A stretch of 64,000 nt of DNA from Paracoccus sp. MBLB3053 (GTDB taxonomy: Bacteria > Pseudomonadota > Alphaproteobacteria > Rhodobacterales > Rhodobacteraceae): contig NZ_JAVQLW010000001.1 of NCBI RefSeq assembly GCF_031822435.1, positions 691,501-755,500 of the forward strand, in the 5' to 3' direction. A program made the position numbers and the translations under genes. The notes below the pieces were generated by a model. It was not told where the DNA came from and did not search any database. It saw nothing but the letters and a program-made list of their open reading frames with translations. Positions 26,296 to 35,082 of this stretch are shown here, in pieces (positions within the stretch are counted from its first letter, which is position 1; the number at the start of each line of letters is the position of its first letter).

Positions 26296-26884
26296 GACAA
26301 GGGCCCACGCCTGGCCGGCCACGGCCAAACTTGCCGCGCTTGCTATCGTCTCGACTGTCTTGTTTCTCGTGCCGGACCTGCGGCTTCAGGCGGCGGGACT
26401 CGTCGCAGCGCTTGCGCTTTACGCGCTGCCGGGGTCGATCTTCATGCGCCACGGGCTTCGACAGCTATGGGTGATCTGGCCCTTCGTCGCGCTGCTTTTG
26501 GCCTGGCATGCCTTCGCCGGCAACTGGCCCGAGGGCATCCGCACGGCGCTGCGCATGACGACCGCCGTGGCACTGGCCAACCTCGTCACAATGACGACGA
26601 CGCTCAGCGAGATGACCGACGTGATCCACCGCCTGTTCCGCCCATTGCGCCGCATCGGCCTGCCGACAGGTGTCATCGAGGCGGCGATCCCGCTTGTCAT
26701 CCGGTTCACGCCCACGCTGGTCACCAAGGGCCGCCTGCTGCTTGACGCATGGCGCGCCCGCTCGCCACGTCGCGCAAACTGGCATATCGTATTGCCGATG
26801 GCGCTCTTGGCCCTGGACGATGCCGACCACCTTGCCGAATCCCTGCGCGCGCGGGGTGGCCTAATCCCCGATGAGGAGAACTGA
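26270..26884 (+). CDS. bioN: Biotin ECF transporter transmembrane protein BioN
   Basis: A 204-residue inner membrane T component of the CbiQ family. About four or five hydrophobic helices are followed by the coupling helices, where the Ala-Arg-Gly type motifs are visible as DAWRARSPRR and ESLRARGG near the C terminus. It links the ATPase BioM to the substrate-binding BioY. The start lies inside the end of bioM, indicating coupled translation. Confidence 0.9.
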   Translation: MISLTSPVRTRAHAWPATAKLAALAIVSTVLFLVPDLRLQAAGLVAALALYALPGSIFMRHGLRQLWVIWPFVALLLAWHAFAGNWPEGIRTALRMTTAVALANLVTMTTTLSEMTDVIHRLFRPLRRIGLPTGVIEAAIPLVIRFTPTLVTKGRLLLDAWRARSPRRANWHIVLPMALLALDDADHLAESLRARGGLIPDEEN

Positions 26885-26885
26885 C

Positions 26886-27437
26886 TTGGAAAGAAATGTC
26901 GCGCAGATCGCGCTATTCGCGGCGCTGATCGCCGCCCTGGGCCTCGTGCCCAAGATCACCCTGGCCTTTGGCGTTCCCGTGACCGCCCAAAGCATGGGCG
27001 TCATGTTGGCAGGTGCGGTTCTGGGAGCAAAGCGCGGCTTCCTGTCGATGCTGCTCTTCGTGATCCTCGTCGTCATCGGATTGCCGCTTCTGGCCGGTGG
27101 TCGTGGAGGGCTGGGTACGCTCATGGCTCCAACTGCGGGCTTCCTGATCGGCTTCCCCTTTGCGGCCTATGTGACTGGACTTTTCGTCGAACATGTCGGC
27201 ATCCGCCCGAACGGTCTGCGGGCCGCGATCGGCTCGGTCCTTGGCGGGATTGTCGTGCTTTACGCCTTTGGCGTTGTTGGAATGTCGATCGGCCTTGGCA
27301 AGAGCATCATCGAATGTCTCGGCCTGGTCACCGCATTCGTGCCGGGGGACCTGCTCAAGGCCGGGATCACCGGCATGCTTGTCGCCGCAGTCGCCAAGGC
27401 GCGGCCCCAGACGGTGAGCTGGGCAACCCAGAGCTGA
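26886..27437 (+). CDS. bioY: Biotin transporter substrate-binding subunit BioY
   Basis: A 183-residue membrane S component that binds biotin. Hydrophobic helices fill the protein, and the family blocks GVPVTAQSMGVMLAGAVLG and GGRGGLGTLMAPTAGFLIG are present. I chose TTG at 26886 because GAGGAG stands 7 bases upstream and it follows the bioN stop by one base; an ATG at 26871 lacks a site. With BioM and BioN it forms the complete high-affinity transporter. Confidence 0.92.
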   Translation: MERNVAQIALFAALIAALGLVPKITLAFGVPVTAQSMGVMLAGAVLGAKRGFLSMLLFVILVVIGLPLLAGGRGGLGTLMAPTAGFLIGFPFAAYVTGLFVEHVGIRPNGLRAAIGSVLGGIVVLYAFGVVGMSIGLGKSIIECLGLVTAFVPGDLLKAGITGMLVAAVAKARPQTVSWATQS

Positions 27438-27453
27438 GACCTAGCGAGATATG

Positions 27454-27479
27454 CCGGGGCGCGCCTCAGTTCGCCCCGG
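27454..27479. terminator. Stem-loop between convergent bioY and kynU
   Basis: CCGGGGCG (27454-27461) pairs with CGCCCCGG (27472-27479) across a 10-base loop in the 56-base convergent gap. No T run is present, so termination strength is doubtful. Confidence 0.5.
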
Positions 27480-27493
27480 AACATCCGGAAAGG

Positions 27494-28741
27494 TCAGGTG
27501 ACCGCAGCGCGGACCGCAAACCGTTCATCCCGCCAGGACCCGCTTTCCAGCACTTCCATCAGCACATCGGCCGCCCGGGCGACATCGGCAAAGCTGAGGT
27601 AAAGCGGCGTGAAGCCAAATCGCAGCACATCGGGCGCCCGGAAATCACCGATAACCCCCCGCTCGATCAGCGCCTGCATCACCTGGTAGGCATCGTCATG
27701 CGCGAAGGCGACCTGGCTGCCTCGCTCCTGCGGATCGCGAGGGCTGGTGAGCGTGAGACCGAGCCCCGAGCACTTCCCCTCGACCAGCCGGATGAACAGA
27801 TCGGTCAACGCCATGCTCTTGGCGCGAACCGCGTGCATGTCTACCCCGTCCCATATATCCAGCGCGCCCTTCAGCGCCCGCATCGACAAGATCGGTTGGG
27901 TGCCACATTGGAAGCGTCGAATTCCTGGATCTCCGTCATATCCGGTCTCGAATGCAAAGGGGCGTGCATGTCCCCACCAGCCGCTCAGCGGCTGATCCAC
28001 TTGGCCAAGATGCCGTCGCGCAACATAGATGAAGGCCGGTGCTCCCGGACCACCGTTGAGATACTTGTATGTGCAGCCAACCGCGAAATCTGCGCCCGAC
28101 GCATCTAGCTCGACCGGCAGCGCGCCCGCCGAATGGCACAGGTCCCAAACCACCACGGCCCCCGCCCCATGGGCAATACGGGTCAGTTCCGTCACGTCCC
28201 GCAGCGCGCCTGTCCGGTAGTTCACCTGATTGACCAGCACGACCGCGACATGGTCGTCGATCAGGTCCTCGATGCGATCGGCCTCGCGCCCTTCCAGTCT
28301 CAGGGACATGCCCGGAAGCGTCGAGATCACGCCCTCGGCCATGTAAAGATCAGTCGGAAAGCTGCCCGCCTCGGCGACGATGACATTGCGCCCCTCGCGC
28401 AGTCCGATCGCAGCGTGAAGGGCCTTGTAGACATTGATCGAGGTCGTGTCCGAAACGACCGTCTGGCCGGGCCCCGCACCGATCAGCGCGCCGATCCTGT
28501 CGCCCAGCTCGACCGGAAGATCGAACCATCCGGCCGAGTTCCAACTGCGGATCAGGTCCTGCGCCCATTCCTTGCGGGCGGCCATATCAAGCGCGGCCAT
28601 CGCATCATGGCTGGCCACACCCAGGGAGTTCCCGTCCAGATAGATCTCGCCATCGGGCAGCATGAAACGCCGGCGCAGATCGGCCAGCGGATCGGTCGCA
28701 TCCAGATGGGCAATGTCATCGGCGGTGGGCAGGGCGGTCAT
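27494..28741 (-). CDS. kynU: Kynureninase
   Basis: A 415-residue PLP enzyme that cleaves kynurenine to anthranilate and alanine in tryptophan breakdown. The PLP lysine lies in GCTYKYLNGGPGAPAF, with VNYRTGALRDV and VWDLCHSAGALPVELD before it; these are kynureninase signatures. The length is the family norm. Tryptophan dioxygenase and kynurenine formamidase genes are not adjacent. GAGAGGATG precedes the ATG at 28741. Confidence 0.95.
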   Translation of the reverse strand: MTALPTADDIAHLDATDPLADLRRRFMLPDGEIYLDGNSLGVASHDAMAALDMAARKEWAQDLIRSWNSAGWFDLPVELGDRIGALIGAGPGQTVVSDTTSINVYKALHAAIGLREGRNVIVAEAGSFPTDLYMAEGVISTLPGMSLRLEGREADRIEDLIDDHVAVVLVNQVNYRTGALRDVTELTRIAHGAGAVVVWDLCHSAGALPVELDASGADFAVGCTYKYLNGGPGAPAFIYVARRHLGQVDQPLSGWWGHARPFAFETGYDGDPGIRRFQCGTQPILSMRALKGALDIWDGVDMHAVRAKSMALTDLFIRLVEGKCSGLGLTLTSPRDPQERGSQVAFAHDDAYQVMQALIERGVIGDFRAPDVLRFGFTPLYLSFADVARAADVLMEVLESGSWRDERFAVRAAVT

Positions 28742-28805
28742 GGATCATCCTCTCGGCATTTGCCGGTGATCCATATCAGCCCGCCCCAGCCCTTTCGACA
28801 TGGTT

Positions 28806-29456
28806 TCAGCCGACGAGCGAGAAACCTTCGCTCACAGGATCGAATTCCTTCAGCGTGCCTTCGGCAATGTCGTGGACCACGCCATGCAAGGACAGGTTTC
28901 CTGCCTCGACATTTGCCCGTACGAAGGGGAAGGTCATCAGGTTCTCGAGAGAAATCAGCACGGCCTGTCTTTCAAGTTCGCCGATCTGGTTCTCGGCAGG
29001 CAGATCCTTCACCCGCTCATATCCAGGTCGCAGAATGTCCATCCAGCGACCGACGAAGCTCGTCTTTTCCTCAAGCTCCGGGGCATGGCCCGAGCACATC
29101 GCGTGGCAGCCCGCGACACCACCGCAATTGGTGTGGCCCACGACAACCAGATGCGCGACCTTGAGCGCATTGACCGCATATTCCACTGCGGCCGAGGTGC
29201 CGTGCTGCTGACCATCCGGCATGTAGGGTGGAACGAGGTTCGCGATGTTGCGGTGAATGAAGAACTCGCCCGTGTCGGCGCCGAAGATCGAAGTGACATG
29301 CACACGCGAATCGCAACAGGCGATGACCATCGCGCGCGGATGCTGGCCGCCTTCGGCGAGGCGGCGATACCAGCTGCGGTTTTCGCCAAAGGTTGTTGCA
29401 CGCCAGCCTTGGAAGCGCTGGACAAGGTATTGGGGCAGCGGTCGGGCCTGTTTCAT
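28806..29456 (-). CDS. Beta-class carbonic anhydrase
   Basis: A 216-residue zinc enzyme interconverting CO2 and bicarbonate. Zinc ligands are in ACCDSRV (Cys, with the Asp-Arg dyad) and GHTNCGGV (His, Cys). FFIHRNIANLVPP and GTSAAVEYAVNALKV are family blocks. The ATG at 29456 (MKQARPLPQYL) has GAGG upstream; an earlier in-frame codon 12 residues before is less likely. It diverges from an unknown gene at 29598. Confidence 0.94.
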   Translation of the reverse strand: MKQARPLPQYLVQRFQGWRATTFGENRSWYRRLAEGGQHPRAMVIACCDSRVHVTSIFGADTGEFFIHRNIANLVPPYMPDGQQHGTSAAVEYAVNALKVAHLVVVGHTNCGGVAGCHAMCSGHAPELEEKTSFVGRWMDILRPGYERVKDLPAENQIGELERQAVLISLENLMTFPFVRANVEAGNLSLHGVVHDIAEGTLKEFDPVSEGFSLVG

Positions 29457-29597
29457 GACGTCCTCTAATCCCGTTTGGGCGCTACATAGCACCCAAGACC
29501 GATAAAGTTCGAGAGGTTTAGCGATCCGCTCTCAACCATTTCTTGATGGATAGATGACAGTTTCCGCAACCAGAATGTACCGAGTTCGAGGTGGAAA

Positions 29598-29981
29598 ATG
29601 GCCGCAATCGCGCAGCTTGCAGTAGAAGAGCGGGTGCTGATCGACAAGCAACGGCTGGAAACGATCGTGACGGAACTGGGCGAAACCGTCGCCTCGCAGG
29701 TCATCGGCCTGGCTCTTGAGCAATTGGCTCTTGCGATGAACAGGACGCTTGCGGCTGCCGGTGAAGGGGAATTGGCGGATGTTGTCGCCGATGCCGACCG
29801 ACTTTCGCGTCTCGCCTGGCAACTGGGGCTTGTCACCCTGGCCGGTGTGGCCATTGATGTGGGCAGCAGCGCGGAACAGCGGGATCTGGGGGCATTGGGG
29901 GCGACCTGCGCACGCCTTCACCGGATCGGAAGCCAGTGCCTCACTCGGATCTGGGATGATCCCACGCAGGAGGCAAACTGA
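29598..29981 (+). CDS. Hypothetical protein (127 aa)
   Basis: I do not recognise this protein. It is 127 residues, predicted largely helical, acidic and without signal peptide. It contains LDKQRLE-type amphipathic helices, a hydrophobic block LAWQLGLVTLAGVAIDVG (about 75-92) and a Cys-containing tail (CARLHRIGSQCLTRIWDD). GAGGTGG precedes the ATG. It lies between the divergent carbonic anhydrase and the leucyl aminopeptidase 65 bases downstream. The mid-protein hydrophobic block is too short and polar-flanked to be sure of a membrane helix. Confidence 0.7.
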   Translation: MAAIAQLAVEERVLIDKQRLETIVTELGETVASQVIGLALEQLALAMNRTLAAAGEGELADVVADADRLSRLAWQLGLVTLAGVAIDVGSSAEQRDLGALGATCARLHRIGSQCLTRIWDDPTQEAN

Positions 29982-30046
29982 AGCAGGGCTTGCGGCCAGC
30001 CCTGTCCGCGCTACCTTGCCGGTATCGACAAGGACAGGCCTGCCCC

Positions 30047-31444
30047 ATGACCGAGCTACCCGAATTCGCCCCGCAATCAGCCGAAAGCCTGCCGATCTGG
30101 CTGGTTCGCCCCGGCGATGACGGCCCTGCGCTGCCTGCCGAAGCAGGCGAAATGGCAAAGATCTGGGCCAAGGCGCAGGGTTTTTCGGGTCGCGCGGGGC
30201 AGCTTTGCCTATTGCCGACGCCGGATGGAAAGATCGCTGGCGCGGTTTACGGGATCGGTTCAGCGGAACGCGCCTTTCGGGACCGCTACGTCTTGGCCAA
30301 GGCCGCCGAGGCTCTGCCTGCGGGCGATTGGCACATCGCGCAGATGCCCGAGGATATGGATGGCGAAACCGCCGCGCTTGGCTGGCTTTTGGCGCAATAT
30401 CGCTTTGCCCGCTACAAGAAGGCCGAGCCGCCGGCCGCACGCCTCGTCTGTCCGCAGGGCGTCGATGGCGACCGCGTCATCGCGCTGGCGGCCGGCGAAT
30501 ATCTGGCGCGCGACCTGATCAACACGCCGGCCTCCGACATGGGGCCTGACGAACTTGAACGCGCAGCTTGCGAGCTGGCCGAACGTCACGGGGCCAGTGT
30601 CTCGATCACGAAGGGCGAAGCCTTGCTGGCGCAGGACTTCCCGATGATCCACGCTGTCGGTCGCGCAGCGGCGCAGGAGCCCCGGCTGATCGATCTGGTC
30701 TTCCCCGGCTCTGGGCCCCAGTTGACGCTGGTCGGCAAAGGCGTCTGCTTCGACACCGGCGGGCTCGACATCAAGCCACCCTCGTCGATGGCCATCATGA
30801 AAAAGGACATGGGCGGGGCGGCAAACGTCTTGGGCCTTGCCGAAACGCTGGCGCGACTTGGCCTGACCCGGAACATGAGGTTGCGCGTTCTGATCCCTGC
30901 GGTGGAAAATGCCATATCCGCCAACGCCTTCCGTCCGGGAGACATCCTGACCAGCCGCAAGGGCCTGACGGTCGAGGTGAACAATACCGATGCCGAAGGT
31001 CGCCTTGTTCTTGCCGATGCGCTTGCCCTTGCCGATGAGGAGAGGCCAGAGCTTCTGATCTCGATGGCGACGTTGACCGGCGCGGCCCGGGTCGCGCTGG
31101 GTCCGGATCTGCCACCTTTCTTCTGCGATGATGATGTGATCGCTGCGGCGATCCAGAACTCTGGCAGGGATTGCGCGGATCCGGTCTGGCGAATGCCGTT
31201 CTGGGAACCATATGAATCGATGATCGAACCCGCGATCGCAGATCTCGACAACGCTCCGGGCGGCGGGTTCGCCGGAGCGATCACGGCAGCGCTCTTCCTG
31301 CGTCGCTTCACCGACAAAGCCCGCCACTACGTCCATTTCGACATTTACGGCTGGCAGCCCACTGCGGCACCGGGAAGGCCCAAGGGCGGCGCGGGCCAGG
31401 GCATGCGTGCGATCCTGAACGCCTTGCCGGAGATCCTGTCATGA
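30047..31444 (+). CDS. Leucyl aminopeptidase family (M17) protein
   Basis: A 465-residue cytoplasmic dizinc aminopeptidase. The catalytic blocks are GKGVCFDTGGLDIKP with a Lys/Asp metal pair, MKKDMGGAANVLG and NTDAEGRLVLADAL, the M17 signature with Asp, Glu and Arg. The N-terminal domain (to about residue 150) is variable. It removes N-terminal residues from peptides. Its stop overlaps the NlpC/P60 start (ATGA), suggesting joint turnover of peptides, perhaps including murein peptides. Confidence 0.93.
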   Translation: MTELPEFAPQSAESLPIWLVRPGDDGPALPAEAGEMAKIWAKAQGFSGRAGQLCLLPTPDGKIAGAVYGIGSAERAFRDRYVLAKAAEALPAGDWHIAQMPEDMDGETAALGWLLAQYRFARYKKAEPPAARLVCPQGVDGDRVIALAAGEYLARDLINTPASDMGPDELERAACELAERHGASVSITKGEALLAQDFPMIHAVGRAAAQEPRLIDLVFPGSGPQLTLVGKGVCFDTGGLDIKPPSSMAIMKKDMGGAANVLGLAETLARLGLTRNMRLRVLIPAVENAISANAFRPGDILTSRKGLTVEVNNTDAEGRLVLADALALADEERPELLISMATLTGAARVALGPDLPPFFCDDDVIAAAIQNSGRDCADPVWRMPFWEPYESMIEPAIADLDNAPGGGFAGAITAALFLRRFTDKARHYVHFDIYGWQPTAAPGRPKGGAGQGMRAILNALPEILS

Positions 31445-32313
31445 GCGACGCGATGCTCTCGAAGCCGCAGGCAACCGACCGCCGACTGACCCCGGCGACA
31501 GATCGGATCGCGCTCGAGGATTTGCGGGGCACGTTGGAGCGTCCCGAATACACTTCCGGACATCCCGCCCGCCTTGCCGTTTCCGTGGCGGATCTCTGCC
31601 GTGCGCCGGAAGCCGCGCGCGACCGCCAGGTAATTTTTGGCGCAGATCTTCTGATCATCGAGCAGAGACAGGACTGGGCCTTCGTTCAGGCTGTCGCGGA
31701 CGGGTATTGCGGATGGGTTCGCAGCACGGCTCTGGCGGGATCGGACACGCCCATCACGCATCGGCTGAGCGCGCCGGCAAGCCATGTCTACCCCGAGCCC
31801 GACATGAAAACCCCCGAGCTTGGATCGCTGTCGCTTGGCGCTAGGCTGTCGGTCACCGAGATGCGCAACGGTTTCGCCCTGCTGTCTCAAGGGGGTTGGG
31901 TGCCAGCCCAGCATGTCACGGACGCACCGGCAAAGGACCCGGCCTTAGTCGCGGAAATGCTGATCGGCACACCCTATCTGTGGGGCGGCAACAGCCGCTT
32001 CGGCATCGACTGTTCCGGCCTCGCCCAGGCTGCGCTGACGGCCTGCGCCATCCCCTGTCCAGGCGACAGCGACATGCAGGAAGCGGCCTTCGCCGTGGTC
32101 GAGGACGAGATTCGTCGCAACGATCTGCTGTTCTGGCCCGGGCATGTCGCGCTGGCGCTGGACAGCGAACGAATGATCCATGCGACGGCATGGACGATGA
32201 GCGTGGTGGTCGAGCCCATTGCCTCGGCAGTCGCGCGCATCGATGCGGCAGCCCAAGGCCCCTATCTGGGCGCGCGTCGTCCCCCGCTTGCCGCAACGGC
32301 AGCCTTTCCCTAG
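31441..32313 (+). CDS. NlpC/P60 family (C40) cysteine peptidase
   Basis: A 290-residue protein with two SH3-like segments (about residues 40-155) and a C-terminal NlpC/P60 domain (165-280). The catalytic Cys is in FGIDCSGLAQAAL and the His in WPGHVALALD. No signal peptide is visible, so it probably acts in the cytoplasm on recycled murein peptides, cutting gamma-D-glutamyl bonds. That fits its four-base overlap with the M17 aminopeptidase gene, and the saccharopine dehydrogenase gene follows 23 bases later. Confidence 0.9.
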   Translation: MSDAMLSKPQATDRRLTPATDRIALEDLRGTLERPEYTSGHPARLAVSVADLCRAPEAARDRQVIFGADLLIIEQRQDWAFVQAVADGYCGWVRSTALAGSDTPITHRLSAPASHVYPEPDMKTPELGSLSLGARLSVTEMRNGFALLSQGGWVPAQHVTDAPAKDPALVAEMLIGTPYLWGGNSRFGIDCSGLAQAALTACAIPCPGDSDMQEAAFAVVEDEIRRNDLLFWPGHVALALDSERMIHATAWTMSVVVEPIASAVARIDAAAQGPYLGARRPPLAATAAFP

Positions 32314-32336
32314 TCCAAAGGAAAACGAGGACAAGA

Positions 32337-33392
32337 ATGGTGCATCTCTGGGTCAGGGCAGAAAGCCGTCCAAACGAACGTCGCGTCGGCATCACACCCG
32401 ACGGGGTCCGCGATCTGGTTGGGCGCGGCTTCAAGATAACAATGGAAGAAAGCGCCCATCGCATCATTCCCATGGCGGATTACATCTCGGCAGGAGCCGA
32501 GGCGGCGCCCGAGGGAAGCTGGCCGGGAGCCCCTTCGGATGCGATCATCTTTGGGCTGAAGGAGTTGCCCGAGGCCGATACGCCGCTTTCACATCGCCAC
32601 ATCATGTTCGGCCATGCCTACAAGGGCCAGCCTGCCGGACGCGCGCTTCTGCATCGCTTCAAGGCGGGCAATGGCAGGCTTTACGATCTCGAATACCTGA
32701 CCGAAACCAACGGACGCCGTCTTGCTGCATTCGGTTACTGGGCCGGGTTCGCTGGCGCGGCGGTATCGCTCATGGCATGGGCGGCTCAGAAACGGGGCCG
32801 GATCTGCGGACCGGTCGGGGTCTATGGCTCGCAGATCGGAATGACCGACACGTTGCGGGCCGATCTGGATGCCACCGGCCTGCCACGTCCCAGCGCGATC
32901 GTCATCGGGGCGCTCGGCCGCGTCGGCAGCGGAGCGTCTGACCTGTTGACCCGCATGGGCGTCAAGGTAACCCGATGGGACATGGCCGAGACAGCCCGAG
33001 GTGCGCCCTTCCCCGAGATTCTCATGCACGACCTGTTCATAAACTGCATCCTCGCCCAGCCCGAGACGCCAGTTTTCGTTGCGCCTGACGCGGTCGATCC
33101 GGGCCGCAGCCTGACAGTGATCGGGGATGTCGCCTGCGACCCGACCAGCGAGTTCAATCCGGTCAAGGTATATGACCACGTCACCGATTGGTCCCACCCC
33201 GTGCTGCGCGTTGCCGAGCATCCGCCGCTTGACGTGATGGCCATCGACAACCTTCCCTCTCTACTGCCGTTGGAAAGTTCGGTGGATTTCGCTGCCCAGT
33301 TGCTTCCGGTCCTGCGCGACCTTGACCGAATCGATGATGGCGCATGGGCGCGCGCCGGCGAGCTTTACGACGAACACAGTTCACGGATCTGA
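32337..33392 (+). CDS. Saccharopine dehydrogenase (NAD+, L-lysine-forming) type
   Basis: A 351-residue protein with the alanine dehydrogenase/PNT-type N-terminal domain (WVRAESRPNERRVGITPDGV) and a Rossmann domain (AIVIGALGRVGSGASDLL). This is the fungal Lys1-type enzyme, which interconverts saccharopine with lysine plus 2-oxoglutarate. In bacteria it probably works in lysine breakdown or in an unknown step. ACGAGGACAAG precedes the ATG at 32337. It is third in the aminopeptidase, NlpC/P60 cluster. An alanine dehydrogenase is less likely on length and the LEYLTETNGRRLAAFGYWAG block. Confidence 0.85.
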   Translation: MVHLWVRAESRPNERRVGITPDGVRDLVGRGFKITMEESAHRIIPMADYISAGAEAAPEGSWPGAPSDAIIFGLKELPEADTPLSHRHIMFGHAYKGQPAGRALLHRFKAGNGRLYDLEYLTETNGRRLAAFGYWAGFAGAAVSLMAWAAQKRGRICGPVGVYGSQIGMTDTLRADLDATGLPRPSAIVIGALGRVGSGASDLLTRMGVKVTRWDMAETARGAPFPEILMHDLFINCILAQPETPVFVAPDAVDPGRSLTVIGDVACDPTSEFNPVKVYDHVTDWSHPVLRVAEHPPLDVMAIDNLPSLLPLESSVDFAAQLLPVLRDLDRIDDGAWARAGELYDEHSSRI

Positions 33393-33476
33393 GCGCCCAT
33401 CAGGACAGGTTGCCGCTGCCATTTGCGGACTGTCCGAAGCGCCGGGGAAAACCGAGGCAACGGAAGGAACGCGATC

Positions 33477-34649
33477 ATGAAACATCTCAGCACGCTCATC
33501 CTCCTTGCAGGGTTGGCTGGTTCACCCACCCTCGGGCAGACCCTGTACGCAAATCCGCCGCATGCTGAATGGCAGACCCCCGCATTCAAGAACCAGACGC
33601 GCGCGCCGGTGCTGCGCGTCGGAATTCACGCCAAGCAGGAAATCCTTGCTACTGGGCTCGAGAAGCCCTGGGGCCTGGCGCTGCTTCCGGACGGCGGCTG
33701 GCTGATCACCGAGAAGCCGGGCCGGATGCGGCTCTTTCGCGACGGAAAGCTTTCCGAGCCGCTGAAAGGGCTCGACATGGTCGAGGGTGAATTGCTCGAT
33801 GTCGCAGTGGCAAAGGACTTTGCTGCGACCCGTCAGATCTGGTGGAGCTTCTGGAATCCCGCCCCCCGTGACAATGCGACACTCACCGTCGGGACTGGCG
33901 TGCTTTCCGAAAGCGGCGATGCCATCGAGGATGCTCGGATCATCTTTCAGGAAGAACCGCTATGGGGCCCGACCCTGCATTTCGGCGCACGTCTGGTTCC
34001 CGACAATGAAGGCCATCTTTTTCTGACATCGGGTGATCGCGAGAACGAAGATATTCGCATGTCCGCGCAGGACGTGAATACCGTCATCGGCAAGGTTCTG
34101 CGGATCGACGCGCAAACCGGTAAGGGCGTCAAGGGAAACCCGTTCTTCGAAGGTGGAGGTAAGCCCGAGATATGGTCCTGGGGCCATCGCAATCCACAAG
34201 CGGCAGACCTAGACGATCAGGGCAGGCTTTGGACAATCGAGCATGGGCCGATGGGCGGCGACGAGGTCAACAAGCCCGAGCCCGGCCGGAATTACGGCTG
34301 GCCCATCATCACCTATGGCCAGGATTACGATGGTGAGCCGTTCGGAGACGGGATCACCCAGCACGAGGGGATGGAACAGCCGATCTATTACTGGGACCCC
34401 AGTATCGCGCCGGGCGGCGCGGCCTTTTACCGGGGCGATATGTTCCCTGATCTTCAGGGCGATCTGCTGGTCGGGGGGCTGAACTCCGAAGCCCTCTTCC
34501 GGCTCAGGCTAAAGGATGACCGCGTTTTCGCCGAACAGCAGATCGCCAAAGGGATGGGCAGGATCAGGGACGTGGCGGTTGCACCCGACGGGTCGATCGT
34601 CGTTCTGACCGACGCGGAAGACGGCAAGTTCATCCGCCTGTCGCGCTGA
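33477..34649 (+). CDS. PQQ-dependent soluble aldose sugar dehydrogenase
   Basis: A 390-residue periplasmic six-bladed beta-propeller of the GDH-B/YliI family. A signal peptide ends near residue 20 (AGSPTLGQT). Blocks are GLEKPWGLALLPDGGWLITEKPGRM, HFGARLVPDNEGHLFLTSGDR (His of the active site), RNPQAADLDDQGRLWTIEHGPMGGDEVN and NYGWPIITYG. It oxidises aldose sugars using PQQ, feeding electrons to the respiratory chain. PQQ synthesis genes are not in the window. Confidence 0.9.
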   Translation: MKHLSTLILLAGLAGSPTLGQTLYANPPHAEWQTPAFKNQTRAPVLRVGIHAKQEILATGLEKPWGLALLPDGGWLITEKPGRMRLFRDGKLSEPLKGLDMVEGELLDVAVAKDFAATRQIWWSFWNPAPRDNATLTVGTGVLSESGDAIEDARIIFQEEPLWGPTLHFGARLVPDNEGHLFLTSGDRENEDIRMSAQDVNTVIGKVLRIDAQTGKGVKGNPFFEGGGKPEIWSWGHRNPQAADLDDQGRLWTIEHGPMGGDEVNKPEPGRNYGWPIITYGQDYDGEPFGDGITQHEGMEQPIYYWDPSIAPGGAAFYRGDMFPDLQGDLLVGGLNSEALFRLRLKDDRVFAEQQIAKGMGRIRDVAVAPDGSIVVLTDAEDGKFIRLSR

Positions 34650-34661
34650 TCGAACCGGGGA

Positions 34662-35033
34662 TCAGACCGGGTGCTGCAGGTCGTCCTCGGCCGCCTCGGG
34701 GGAAATGCCCAATGCATCCATCCCGGCTTCGAGATAGTCGGCCAGTTGCGGTTCGCCCATCAGGTAGCTTTCGGTCGGAGAGCGTTTCTCGAGCTTGGCA
34801 GTCTCGATCGCCTCGGCAAGATCATCTGCGGTGAACGTATCCCGCCCGATCCACATGACGGCAACAAGGCTTGCCTTTTCGTCGTCATTCAGGCCAGCGA
34901 TGAACTCGGCAAGCTCGGCTCTGGTTCCATGACCGGCGCGCTGGCCATTATGGGCCCAAGCATTCACGCCGCTGTCGTATTCGCGGGCGCGGATAATGAC
35001 ATGGGCGATCTTTTCGGGACTGATTTCCAGCAT
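34662..35033 (-). CDS. DUF3775 domain protein
   Basis: A 123-residue acidic cytoplasmic protein of unknown function. MLEISPEKIAHVIIRAREYDSG and DEKASLVAVMWIGRDTF are the blocks I associate with DUF3775. GAGGAGA stands 7 bases before the ATG at 35033. It converges with the sugar dehydrogenase (12 bases apart) and follows mutL by 49 bases. No catalytic pattern is evident. Confidence 0.8.
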   Translation of the reverse strand: MLEISPEKIAHVIIRAREYDSGVNAWAHNGQRAGHGTRAELAEFIAGLNDDEKASLVAVMWIGRDTFTADDLAEAIETAKLEKRSPTESYLMGEPQLADYLEAGMDALGISPEAAEDDLQHPV

Positions 35034-35082
35034 GACGGGATCTCCTCTGCGCAAGTGTCGCGCCAGCCGTGTGCCACGTCAA

